Below the pieces are notes generated by a model. That model ran no database searches and was not told where the DNA came from. It saw nothing but the letters and a program-made list of their open reading frames with translations. From Acidobacteriota bacterium (lineage in GTDB: Bacteria > Acidobacteriota > Vicinamibacteria > Vicinamibacterales > JAKQTR01), in assembly GCA_026393675.1 (NCBI GenBank), contig JAPKZQ010000013.1, positions 1 to 37,128 of the forward strand: a DNA stretch of 37,128 nucleotides, in the 5' to 3' direction. Within the stretch, counting starts at the first letter, position 1. Every line of letters starts with the position of its first letter. The position numbers were made by a program, and so were the translations under genes. Below are positions 16,507-24,422 of this stretch, piece after piece.

Positions 16507-18594
16507 ATGCAACGGCGCGCGAAGGTCGTCGGGGTGTTCTCGCCAAGCGGGGGAGTGGGCCGCACTACAATTGCGGTGAATCTCGCGGTCTGTCTCGCCC
16601 AGCAGGACGCGCATCGCGTGCTGTTCCTCGACTGCGCCTGTCCGGTGCCAGGCGAAGCCGCCATGCTGTTCGGGCTGGAACGGGCCAAGTCGCTTGGGGA
16701 CATGGCGCTTCTGCTGGGCAGGCTGACTCCCGAGATCTTCTCTACCTACGTCCTGCGATCGGCGAGCGGCGTGTCCGTGCTTCCGCTCGCGAACGACGTG
16801 CTCCAGTCCCGCTTGATCACGCCGGAGGCCCTGACGGCCTTCTTCGACCTCGCCGGCGCGGTCTTCGACGCGATCGTGATGGACCTGCCGTCCGGTGTCG
16901 GTCCCTTAACGCAGCCGCTGCTGGATCGGGCTGACTACGTCTGCGCGATTGTTGCGCCGACCATGACGGGGGCGATTCGTGCACGCCATGGCCTGGACTA
17001 CCTGCGCACGATCCAGATCCCCGGCGACTCCGTCCTGCTCTGCCTGAACCGCATGCCGGAACGGGGAGGGATCGGGTCCGACCGCCTCGAGCGTCTTCTC
17101 GGCGTGCGGGTTACCGTTGAGCTGCCCGACGATGGAGAGCCCGTCGAGGCGGCCACCGAGCGTGGCATGCCGCTCGTTCTCTCGGCTCCGCGGCACCCGA
17201 TCGCCCGGGGTCTGGATCGCCTGGCCAGGGAAATCGATCGGCGCGGACTTCGGGACCTCAAGATCGGCAGCGTGCCCGCGAGCGCAGATGCACGTTCCGG
17301 TGTGGAAGACGGTATCCGGGCCATCAAGCTGAAGATCCACAAGCGACTCGTCGAGGAGATCGATCTCAAGAAAACAGATTTCGGCTACTTGAGCGATCCG
17401 GTCAAGCTGCAGGAGGTACGCGCCCGCGCCGAGGCCAAGGTGCTGACGCTGATGGACGAGGAGGCGAAAAACGTCACCTCGCGCCAGGTTCGCCGGCGGA
17501 TCGTCAAGGACGTGCTCGACGAGGCGCTGGGCTTGGGGCCGCTGGAGGACCTGCTGGCCGACCCCAGTGTGACGGAGATCATGGTCAATCGCTATGACCA
17601 GATATTCATCGAGCGTAACGGGAAGCTGGAAGCCACCGGCGTCAGTTTCCTCAACCCGGATCAGCTTCGTGGCGTGATCGAGCGGATTGTGGCGCCCGTC
17701 GGTCGGCGCATCGACGAGAAAGTGCCGATGGTGGACGCCCGACTGCCCGATGGTTCTCGGGTGAACGTCATCATCCCGCCGCTTGCCCTGCGCGGCCCGG
17801 CCCTCACGATCCGCAGATTCTCCGCCAAGCTGTTGGGGGTCGACGACCTCATCCGGTTCGGGTCGCTGACCGAACAGATGGCCACCTTCCTGTCGGCGGC
17901 GGTAAGGGCGAGAGTCAACATGCTGATCTCGGGAGGCACTGGGTCTGGCAAAACCACGCTGCTGAACCTGCTGTCCGGCTTCATCCCGTCCGACGAGCGG
18001 ATTGTCACAATCGAGGATGCGGCCGAGCTTCGACTGCCGCAGGACCATGTGGTCGCACTCGAGTCCAGGCCCCCGAACATCGAGGGTGAAGGGGCGGTCA
18101 CCATCCGGGACCTGGTTAGGAACGCGCTGCGCATGCGACCAGATCGGATCATCGTCGGTGAATGCCGCGGCGGCGAAGCCCTCGACATGCTGCAGGCCAT
18201 GAACACGGGGCACGACGGGTCCTTGACCACCGTGCACGCGAACACGCCAAAGGACGCGTTGAGCCGGCTCGAGACGATGGCCTTGATGGCCGGCATCGAG
18301 CTGCCGTCCCGGGCCATCCGCGATCAGATAGCCGCTGCGATCGACATCGTGGTGCAACAGTCCAGGCTGGTGGATGGGTCGCGGCGGATCACCCACATCA
18401 GCGAAGTGCCGGCCGTCCAGGGCCAGGACTTCGAAGTCAAGGATGTGTTCGTGTTCAAGCAGACCGGGATCGAGCCGGACGGGCGGGTGCAGGGGCAGTT
18501 TGTGCCGACGGGCCACGTACCGCTATTCGTTGAGGGCCTCTCGAAGTCGGGGATCAAACTGCCGCGCGAGATATTCCTTCATCAGACAGCATAG
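16507..18594 (+). CDS. tadA: Fused TadZ/CpaE-like and TadA/CpaF pilus ATPase
   Basis: A single 695-residue open frame. Residues 1-245 are a ParA/MinD-like TadZ (CpaE) module without an N-terminal receiver domain. Its deviant P-loop reads SGGVGRTT (14-21), so the P-loop lysine is replaced by R19 and the upstream signature lysine is absent; a Walker-B-like VMDLP lies at 124-128. From about 265 the protein is a complete CpaF/TadA secretion ATPase: N-terminal helical domain to about 340, Walker A GGTGSGKTT (476-484), Walker B RIIVGE (547-552) and the His box TTVHANT (574-580). TadA drives pilus extension and retraction, and TadZ places the machine at the cell pole. The two are normally separate proteins. 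There is no stop or frameshift at the junction (about 245-265), so the fusion looks real. Confidence 0.93.
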   Translation: MQRRAKVVGVFSPSGGVGRTTIAVNLAVCLAQQDAHRVLFLDCACPVPGEAAMLFGLERAKSLGDMALLLGRLTPEIFSTYVLRSASGVSVLPLANDVLQSRLITPEALTAFFDLAGAVFDAIVMDLPSGVGPLTQPLLDRADYVCAIVAPTMTGAIRARHGLDYLRTIQIPGDSVLLCLNRMPERGGIGSDRLERLLGVRVTVELPDDGEPVEAATERGMPLVLSAPRHPIARGLDRLAREIDRRGLRDLKIGSVPASADARSGVEDGIRAIKLKIHKRLVEEIDLKKTDFGYLSDPVKLQEVRARAEAKVLTLMDEEAKNVTSRQVRRRIVKDVLDEALGLGPLEDLLADPSVTEIMVNRYDQIFIERNGKLEATGVSFLNPDQLRGVIERIVAPVGRRIDEKVPMVDARLPDGSRVNVIIPPLALRGPALTIRRFSAKLLGVDDLIRFGSLTEQMATFLSAAVRARVNMLISGGTGSGKTTLLNLLSGFIPSDERIVTIEDAAELRLPQDHVVALESRPPNIEGEGAVTIRDLVRNALRMRPDRIIVGECRGGEALDMLQAMNTGHDGSLTTVHANTPKDALSRLETMALMAGIELPSRAIRDQIAAAIDIVVQQSRLVDGSRRITHISEVPAVQGQDFEVKDVFVFKQTGIEPDGRVQGQFVPTGHVPLFVEGLSKSGIKLPREIFLHQTA

Positions 18595-18598
18595 AGAC

Positions 18599-19465
18599 AT
18601 GGCAGCACTGAAGTACCTGTCGCTCCTGTTGATCGGCCTGGGCCTCTGGCTGGTCACGAAGGTCCTCTACCGGGAGATCTCGGCCTGGTGGGCCATCCGC
18701 ATTGAGGCGTACGCCCAGTGGATGGGCACCGAGTTCGAATCGATGTTCGAGGAGATGTCGCTCGACCGGGCCCGGCGCGTGATCACTTTCGTGGTGCTGG
18801 GGGCGTTCAGTCTTGGCTTCCTGCTCGCCTCCGGCATCGTCGGGCGGCTGCTGCTGGGCACGTGCTTCGCTCTGCTCGGATACTTTGGCCCCAGGTTCGT
18901 CATTGCCTACTGGAAACGGCAGCGGCTCAACGTCATCGACAACCAGTTGGTGGACGTGCTCGTGCTCATGGGTAACGCGCTGAAGGCGGGCATGAACCTC
19001 CAGCAGTCCGTAGAACTGGTGGTTCGGGAGATGAAGCCGCCGATCGCAGACGAGTTTGGGCGCGTGGTGAAGGCCATTCAATTGGGGCGGCTGACCGATG
19101 ACGCCCTGAAGCAGTTGGCGGAGCGTGTGCCGCTTCCCGATCTCAAGCTTGCGGTGGAGTCGATCCTGACGCTGCGTGAGACGGGCGGGGATCTCAGCGA
19201 GACGTTTCACGTGATTGCCAACACGATTGTCGAGCGCAAGAAAGTCGAAGGCAAGATTAGCGCGATGACCACGCAGGGCATGACGCAGGGCGTCGTCACC
19301 TTCATGATGCCGATTCTGTTCCTCGTGTTGTTCACGCTGGTTGACCCGGATTACACACGGCCGCTCTTCGTGACGCCGATCGGGTGGATCATGCTGATTA
19401 CCGTGTTCCTGCTCGAGAGCATCGGACTGTTCCTGATGTTCAGGCTCGTGAAGATCAAGGTATGA
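18599..19465 (+). CDS. tadB: TadB inner-membrane pilus platform protein
   Basis: A 288-residue protein with membrane segments at about 4-20, 60-80, 84-104, 240-262 and 265-285, and a T2SSF/GspF-type domain between them (about 115-235, including LVDVLVLMGNALKAG and the second-half LRETGGDLSETF). This is the TadB half of the inner-membrane platform that couples the TadA ATPase to the growing pilus. It starts 4 bases after the ATPase stop and ends in an ATGA overlap with the pilin-headed hydrolase. Its usual partner tadC is displaced by 2.2 kb, to 21682. Confidence 0.9.
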   Translation: MAALKYLSLLLIGLGLWLVTKVLYREISAWWAIRIEAYAQWMGTEFESMFEEMSLDRARRVITFVVLGAFSLGFLLASGIVGRLLLGTCFALLGYFGPRFVIAYWKRQRLNVIDNQLVDVLVLMGNALKAGMNLQQSVELVVREMKPPIADEFGRVVKAIQLGRLTDDALKQLAERVPLPDLKLAVESILTLRETGGDLSETFHVIANTIVERKKVEGKISAMTTQGMTQGVVTFMMPILFLVLFTLVDPDYTRPLFVTPIGWIMLITVFLLESIGLFLMFRLVKIKV

Positions 19466-20721
19466 AGCGATCGAGCGAGCGGGGCCAGGTCACCACGCAG
19501 TTCGTGGTGCTGACGGGCATCCTGGTGACCGTCACCATCGCGGTGCTGGCCGTCGTGTTCCTTCCCGTTCGCCTGTCGTTCATCAACATCGCTACCTGCA
19601 TCATTAGTGACGTGTGCAAAGAAGGGAACGAGACAGCCCCGGAGGGTCATTCGGTCAGCGTAGACTCCCGAACTGGAGACATCTACGCATGCGAAGTGAG
19701 AAAGGGAAGCGGCGAAAAGTGCTCTTTCTGGGACTCGCTGTGCCTGCGCGGTCCGGAGAAGTTCATTCAGTCGAGTGTGGCTTATACACCCAGAATTGCC
19801 TGTGGATTGCTCGGATATGTGGTCGGATCCGCCGCGTCGTCGTCCATGGGTGGTGTCTTGGCCTTACCTGGCTTTGCCGAGGGAGCCGCTTTATGCGGCG
19901 TGAACACGCAAGACTGGAAGGCCAAGCAGAAGCGGGTTTGGTGCTGTTGCTGCAACATGCAGAACGAGTGTGATGGGACAACGACTTATAAGGGTAACGT
20001 CATCTGCGTACTAAACGACTCAGACGGCTTCGCTGCGGACATAGACGAAACACTAAACGTGATTGATGACATATCCGGGATGATCAAAGGGAACAGGCCA
20101 GGCATTACTGAAAACGACTCTATCAACAGCATGAAGAAACAAATCCTACTGGCCGTTAGCACACATGGTGCGGGCGAGAGAATAGAACTGATCGGACACA
20201 GTGAGGGTGCGGCTATTTTATCTAATGCGATCTGGCAGTTGGTGTGGGAGCAAAAGACGAACGGGACCGGTCTCACACCGGAGGACCTAGCGCGATTGGA
20301 TGTCGTCATTCTCGGTCCAGCCGAATGGCGGTTTCCCAGAGACACGGAGGTAACTTTGTACGAAAATTCTAACGAGAATGCCCTACGCTCCGATCCTGTG
20401 CCTAAGCTAAGCGATAAGTACCGAGAACTGAAGCTTGCCGGCTATAGCAACCAAATGTCTGAGGTTCATCCGGGTACGGTGCAGCCGTGGCCCTGTACCT
20501 TGTTTGACTGTCATGATGCCCAACACTACCTGGAGAATCGCGCGACCGAGGTAGTCAAAGAGGACGGGGGGTGCAAGCCGGGGGTCACGATAATGGTCAA
20601 CGGAATCCGAACCGAAGACGAAAGCCAGCAAGGGAATTGCGATTATTACCAAACCACCAGATATGGGAGTAGACAATGTCTATCGCAGCCGTCTGGTCCC
20701 CGCATTTTCGCGCCGGAGTAG
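19462..20721 (+). CDS. Pilin-headed Cys-rich protein with alpha/beta-hydrolase triad
   Basis: A 419-residue protein. A prepilin-like start (ERG|QVTTQF, G8/Q9, +5 Gln instead of Glu) leads into a membrane helix (about 14-36). A Cys-rich region follows, with 18 cysteines overall including four in a row at 161-164, and a second mildly hydrophobic glycine-rich stretch (about 112-146). The C-terminal half carries the nucleophile elbow GHSEG (245-249, Ser247), a DPVP loop (Asp311) and CHDAQHYL (His351). Spacing and order fit a lipase-type catalytic triad. It overlaps the tadB stop by ATGA. Base composition is lower in G+C than its neighbours: counted G+C is 83 of 180 at 19981-20160, against 39 of 60 at 22141-22200. 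It is probably a pilus-associated or secreted esterase or lipase. The substrate is unknown, and I do not recognise a named family. Confidence 0.75.
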   Translation: MKRSSERGQVTTQFVVLTGILVTVTIAVLAVVFLPVRLSFINIATCIISDVCKEGNETAPEGHSVSVDSRTGDIYACEVRKGSGEKCSFWDSLCLRGPEKFIQSSVAYTPRIACGLLGYVVGSAASSSMGGVLALPGFAEGAALCGVNTQDWKAKQKRVWCCCCNMQNECDGTTTYKGNVICVLNDSDGFAADIDETLNVIDDISGMIKGNRPGITENDSINSMKKQILLAVSTHGAGERIELIGHSEGAAILSNAIWQLVWEQKTNGTGLTPEDLARLDVVILGPAEWRFPRDTEVTLYENSNENALRSDPVPKLSDKYRELKLAGYSNQMSEVHPGTVQPWPCTLFDCHDAQHYLENRATEVVKEDGGCKPGVTIMVNGIRTEDESQQGNCDYYQTTRYGSRQCLSQPSGPRIFAPE

Positions 20722-20755
20722 GGGCCGGGCGTGGCAACTGGCATGAGGTATTGAT

Positions 20756-21664
20756 GTGTCACTGATCAGGTGCTTGGTCGCGGGCAGTGTCGTTGCGGCG
20801 GTTGGTGTGTGCGGCAGCACAGAGCCTTTACGCGAGTCGATAGCTGGCCACGCTGTGGTTGCCGCGACCTCCGCCGGTGAGCAGGTTCCTGAGGGAATGG
20901 TCCTGGTCCCGGCGGGCGATTACCTGAGCGGCATCCCGGCCGGCATGTCCGGTGCCAACGCCATTCCGCTTCAGCAGGTCCGAATCAAGGCTGTCTACAT
21001 TGATCGTCTCGAAGTGACGAATGCCCGGTACTACTCGTTCGCGCACGGTAATCCTGCGTGGCAGAGGGAGTCGGTCGATAGGCGTGTTGCCGATGGTCAC
21101 TACATGCGCCAGTTCACAGATGGTCAAGTGTCGAACGAACAGCGTTCATTGCCCGTGACTTGGGTAAGTTGGTTTGCAGCGAAAGCCTTCTGCGAGGCGC
21201 AGCGGAAGAGACTCCCCACAGCGTGGGAATGGGAAAAGGCCGCTCGAGGTACGGATGGGCGAGTCTACCCATGGGGCAACAAGATGGAAAACAAGTTGGC
21301 GAACTTCTGTGACCGCCGGTGTCCCCACTTTCTCAGAGAGGAAACCTGGGACGACGGATTCGCGGGACTCGCGCCAGTTGGTTCGTTTCCGGGCGGGGCC
21401 AGTCCATTCGGGGCGTTGGACATGTCTGGAAATGTGAGCGAATGGGTCAACGACTGGTTGGATGATTCGGGAGAGTACCAGAAGCACCTCCCACGCGTCG
21501 ACCCGGCGGGACCGATTGCCGGCGTCGTCAAAGCGGATCGAGGGGGCTCGTTCATGACCAGCAGCAACTATGGCACGGAACTGTTCCGGTTTGGGGGTGG
21601 TCGACCCGAACGGACGTACATGAACATCGGCTTCCGGTGCGCGATGGACGCGCCGGGCCGTTGA
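20756..21664 (+). CDS. Secreted SUMF1/FGE-like protein lacking the FGE active site
   Basis: A 302-residue protein with a signal peptide (hydrophobic 5-19) and a formylglycine-generating-enzyme-type (SUMF1) domain from about 45 to the end. Typical landmarks are MVLVPAGDYLSG, VTWVSWFAAKAFCE, RLPTAWEWEKAARG, MSGNVSEWVNDW and IGFRCA. At the place where true formylglycine enzymes carry two catalytic cysteines (after RGGS), this one has FMTSSNYGT, so oxidase activity is unlikely. Such domains often act as binding modules. The start is GTG 20756 after a GAGG site; the ATG two bases earlier leads to an immediate stop. It lies between the pilin-headed hydrolase and tadC, so it may be a partner or chaperone of that hydrolase (inference). 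Confidence 0.83.
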   Translation: MSLIRCLVAGSVVAAVGVCGSTEPLRESIAGHAVVAATSAGEQVPEGMVLVPAGDYLSGIPAGMSGANAIPLQQVRIKAVYIDRLEVTNARYYSFAHGNPAWQRESVDRRVADGHYMRQFTDGQVSNEQRSLPVTWVSWFAAKAFCEAQRKRLPTAWEWEKAARGTDGRVYPWGNKMENKLANFCDRRCPHFLREETWDDGFAGLAPVGSFPGGASPFGALDMSGNVSEWVNDWLDDSGEYQKHLPRVDPAGPIAGVVKADRGGSFMTSSNYGTELFRFGGGRPERTYMNIGFRCAMDAPGR

Positions 21665-21681
21665 GAGGAGACTGGACGCCC

Positions 21682-22572
21682 ATGGGTCCACTGTTCTCAC
21701 TTCTTGCGCTCGCGTCGGTGTTCGGAGGGATCGCGCTGCTCAGCTACACGATCCTGACCGAGCGCATGTACAGATTCGCGGTTCGGAAAGTCGGGGTGTC
21801 CGGCGGTGACAGCCGGCAGATCCCCTCAATCGCGTTGCGCCTCATGTTTCCAATGGCGGATCGCGTTGCCCCGTACTTCTCCAAGATCAGATGGCCGCGC
21901 TATAAGAACCGGACGTCCGTCAATCTCCAGCGCGCCGGGATCGGGAGGATCGTCGGCGTGAACCACCTCCTGGCGATGAAAGCGTTCACCGCGCTGGTCG
22001 TGCCGCTGGTGCTCTGTCGTCTGTTTCCCGTCTTTCTCAACCCCGCGCTGTTCCTACTGGGCGGCGCATTGGGGTTCCTCCTGCCGGATCGGTTTGTCGC
22101 GGACCTCAAGCGCTCGCGGGAGGAGAATCTGCTCGCGGCGTTGCCCGGCACCGTCGATGTGCTGGCCCTATCCGTCAGGGCCGGCCTCGAGTTTATGACG
22201 GCGCTGCAGCGCATCGTCGAGCGGGGCGCCCCGTCAGCCTTGCGAGATGAGTTGTCCATCGTGCTCAACGACATTCGCCTCGGGACGTCGAGAGCGGACG
22301 CCCTGAAAGCGTTCGCTGCGAGAGTGGTGATCCCGGCAGTGTCATCGTTCGTGTCGGTCCTCGTGCAGGCCGACATGCTTGGGGCGTCCATAGGGCCGGT
22401 ACTGGAGCAGCAGGCGGAACGCATGCGGGTTGAGCGTTTCCAGCGGGCCGAAAAGGCTGGCGCGCGGGCGAGCCAGAAGATCCTTGTGCCGCTGGTGCTG
22501 TTCATCCTTCCCGCAGTGTTGATCATCTTATTGGGGCCGGTGGCGATTCAGTTCATCTACGGGAAGCAGTAG
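21682..22572 (+). CDS. tadC: TadC inner-membrane pilus platform protein
   Basis: A 296-residue protein with membrane segments at about 5-25, 100-118, 122-140 and 265-290, and a T2SSF-type domain (about 145-260; LAALPGTVDVLALSVRAGLEF and the IVLNDIRLG segment). TadC pairs with TadB in the platform of the Tad machine. I chose the ATG at 21682, preceded by GAGAGGAG; a longer frame would overlap the SUMF1-like gene. The length is normal. Confidence 0.9.
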   Translation: MGPLFSLLALASVFGGIALLSYTILTERMYRFAVRKVGVSGGDSRQIPSIALRLMFPMADRVAPYFSKIRWPRYKNRTSVNLQRAGIGRIVGVNHLLAMKAFTALVVPLVLCRLFPVFLNPALFLLGGALGFLLPDRFVADLKRSREENLLAALPGTVDVLALSVRAGLEFMTALQRIVERGAPSALRDELSIVLNDIRLGTSRADALKAFAARVVIPAVSSFVSVLVQADMLGASIGPVLEQQAERMRVERFQRAEKAGARASQKILVPLVLFILPAVLIILLGPVAIQFIYGKQ

Positions 22573-22652
22573 TCAGAGTATGAGAGTCGCGGAGGATCCC
22601 GCTGCCTGGCGGCGACGTCAGGGACCTTGGGATCAACCAGCGCACGACAACG

Positions 22653-24422
22653 ATGGGCGCGGAGCCAATGACCGGAAAGCTCTTGGTTAGGGACGGACGA
22701 TCCGAGCGGGAGGTGCTCGTGGTCGGCACCGTGTCGGTGGGCCGGGGCGCCGGGTGCGACATCAGCGCGGGCGATCCGATGCTGTCCCGACAACACGCCG
22801 AGTTCGTCGCGACGGAACAGGCCGTCTTGGTGCGCGATGTCAAGAGCCGGAGCGGCGTCGTCGTCAACGGGGTGCGAGTGGCTGAAGCTCAGCTGCAGCC
22901 CGGGGATGATATCCGGATCGCGAATTTCCAGATCACGTACCTGGGCGCTCACGTCGTTGGGGCTGGCACGAAGCGGTCCGAGCTCCAGTCCGGGTCCGGG
23001 CCCGACGATGGCGATGACAAGACGCGCGTCGTGCTTGGTGGGCGTCCGTCGACGGCCCGTCGATCGGCGGACCCTCGAGCGCCGGTCGACGACGATGACG
23101 GCACCCGGCTCCTTCGCAGATCGGCGAACCGACCCTCTGCCGCCGCCGACAACGGCCGGGAGGCTTCGCAACCACACCTGCGTCCGCCTGAACCTCAGCG
23201 GGCTCTGCACTCCGAAGAGTCTGTTGCACCGCGCGCGCACGCCGCCAGAACATCGTGGCGCAGCCGCGTCGTGGTGCAGATGGTCGTGCTGGTGATCGCT
23301 GTCTTCCTGGCAGCGGCCCTGCCGCTCAGTTGGTGGCAGTCGCGGCTGATCGAGGGCATGGCGCTGACTCGTGCGAAGGCCCTTGTTTCGTGGCTGGCCG
23401 CTGAAGCGGCTTTGGGGTTGGAAGGAAAACGCGAGATGGCGATGGTCGCGGACGACGTCGAACGAGAAGCCGGCGTCGTGACGGCGATCGTCGTGGCGCC
23501 GGACGGCCGGGTACTCGCTCCGCCGTCGAGAGCGACCGGCGTCTTCCGGGTGATCCCGGGGATCGGCGTGGCTCCGGCAGAGATCCTGCGCCTTAGGTGG
23601 GCGTGGAATGGCGGCCTGCTCCACCTAGCACGGCCGGTCGCCGTCGGGGGGAACGGCCACGCGGCGGTGGCGTGGGTGGAATTCAGGCCGTCAACGCCTC
23701 CGGAAATTGGCAGTCGCGCCGTGGTCGTTGTCCCCGCGCTGTTCTTCGCGATCGTGGCCGCAATTGTCGTAGCCGGCATGATCACTGGCCGGACACTTCG
23801 CGCCCTCACCCTGCTGAACCAGGACACCGAACTCGCCACGAACGGCAAACTAGACACCGTCGCCGACCCGCTCGGCGCGCGCCCCGTGAGGGACCTCACA
23901 GACACGCTCAATTACCTCGTAGCCCGCGCACGGCGCGCCGGGGCGACTGGGTCCGCGGCGGCAGCGGTTCCTGATGACCGAACTGGTACGGAGAGCGCCG
24001 GCGGCGGCGCGCCACGGCTTCCCGCTGCTCGAGGAGCGTCGCCGACTCGGGCTGGCGGACAGCCACGGCCGGCCGCTTCCAGCCATGCAACAACCGCCAC
24101 GCTGGACGCTACAGCAGGTCCCATGCAGATTGTCACCGACGCCAGCTTCAAGGTCGTCGACATCGGGCGTGACGCGGCGGATCTGTTTGAGCTGCGCCGG
24201 GGGCAGGTTCTCGGCCTGCACCTGGTCGATGCCGTGACCGTGCCGACGGTCCTCGATGCCATTCTCAAGTGCCTGGCGGAGCTGCATGGGCAAGGTGAGC
24301 GCACGTTGACCGTTACCTGGAGGGGGCTGCCGGATGGCCTGCAGATTCACGTCGACAAGACGGGGCGATCTCACCCTCTCGTAGTTGCGTTTAGCGTGAA
24401 ACATGAAAGTCCAATCACATGA
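22653..24422 (+). CDS. FHA membrane sensor with extracytoplasmic domain, HAMP and PAS-like domain
   Basis: A 589-residue protein, in order: FHA domain (about 5-100; VGRGAG, S45 and H48 in LSRQHAE, then RSGVVVNG), an Asp/Arg-rich linker, TM1 (about 206-227), a sensor-like domain outside the membrane (about 228-355), TM2 (about 356-378), a HAMP-like linker (about 378-428), a disordered Ala/Gly stretch, and a PAS-like domain at the end (about 485-580). The topology is that of a transmembrane receptor, but no kinase, cyclase or methyl-accepting output is attached. It probably integrates phospho-Thr binding with an external cue and passes it to partner proteins. Start 22653 is uncertain; ATG 22668 is closer to a GGAG. 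The stop overlaps the next FHA gene (ATGA). Confidence 0.85.
   Translation: MGAEPMTGKLLVRDGRSEREVLVVGTVSVGRGAGCDISAGDPMLSRQHAEFVATEQAVLVRDVKSRSGVVVNGVRVAEAQLQPGDDIRIANFQITYLGAHVVGAGTKRSELQSGSGPDDGDDKTRVVLGGRPSTARRSADPRAPVDDDDGTRLLRRSANRPSAAADNGREASQPHLRPPEPQRALHSEESVAPRAHAARTSWRSRVVVQMVVLVIAVFLAAALPLSWWQSRLIEGMALTRAKALVSWLAAEAALGLEGKREMAMVADDVEREAGVVTAIVVAPDGRVLAPPSRATGVFRVIPGIGVAPAEILRLRWAWNGGLLHLARPVAVGGNGHAAVAWVEFRPSTPPEIGSRAVVVVPALFFAIVAAIVVAGMITGRTLRALTLLNQDTELATNGKLDTVADPLGARPVRDLTDTLNYLVARARRAGATGSAAAAVPDDRTGTESAGGGAPRLPAARGASPTRAGGQPRPAASSHATTATLDATAGPMQIVTDASFKVVDIGRDAADLFELRRGQVLGLHLVDAVTVPTVLDAILKCLAELHGQGERTLTVTWRGLPDGLQIHVDKTGRSHPLVVAFSVKHESPIT

Noticed and set aside
16906-18516. 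Long open frame (536 codons) on the minus strand opposite the fused ATPase gene
   Set aside because: It is antisense to a gene with unmistakable Walker and His-box motifs. The translation shows no recognisable domain, and long antisense frames are common in GC-rich DNA.
20756-20830. Lipoprotein signal at AVGVC in the SUMF1-like protein
   Set aside because: The residue before the Cys is Val, which does not fit a lipobox; an ordinary signal peptide is more likely.
20756-21664. True formylglycine-generating (sulfatase-activating) enzyme
   Set aside because: The catalytic cysteine positions are Thr/Ser/other residues, and no sulfatase gene is nearby.
22557-23624. Open frame of 355 codons on the minus strand opposite the FHA sensor gene
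   Set aside because: Composition is Arg/His/Pro-rich and domain-free; the plus-strand gene explains the region.
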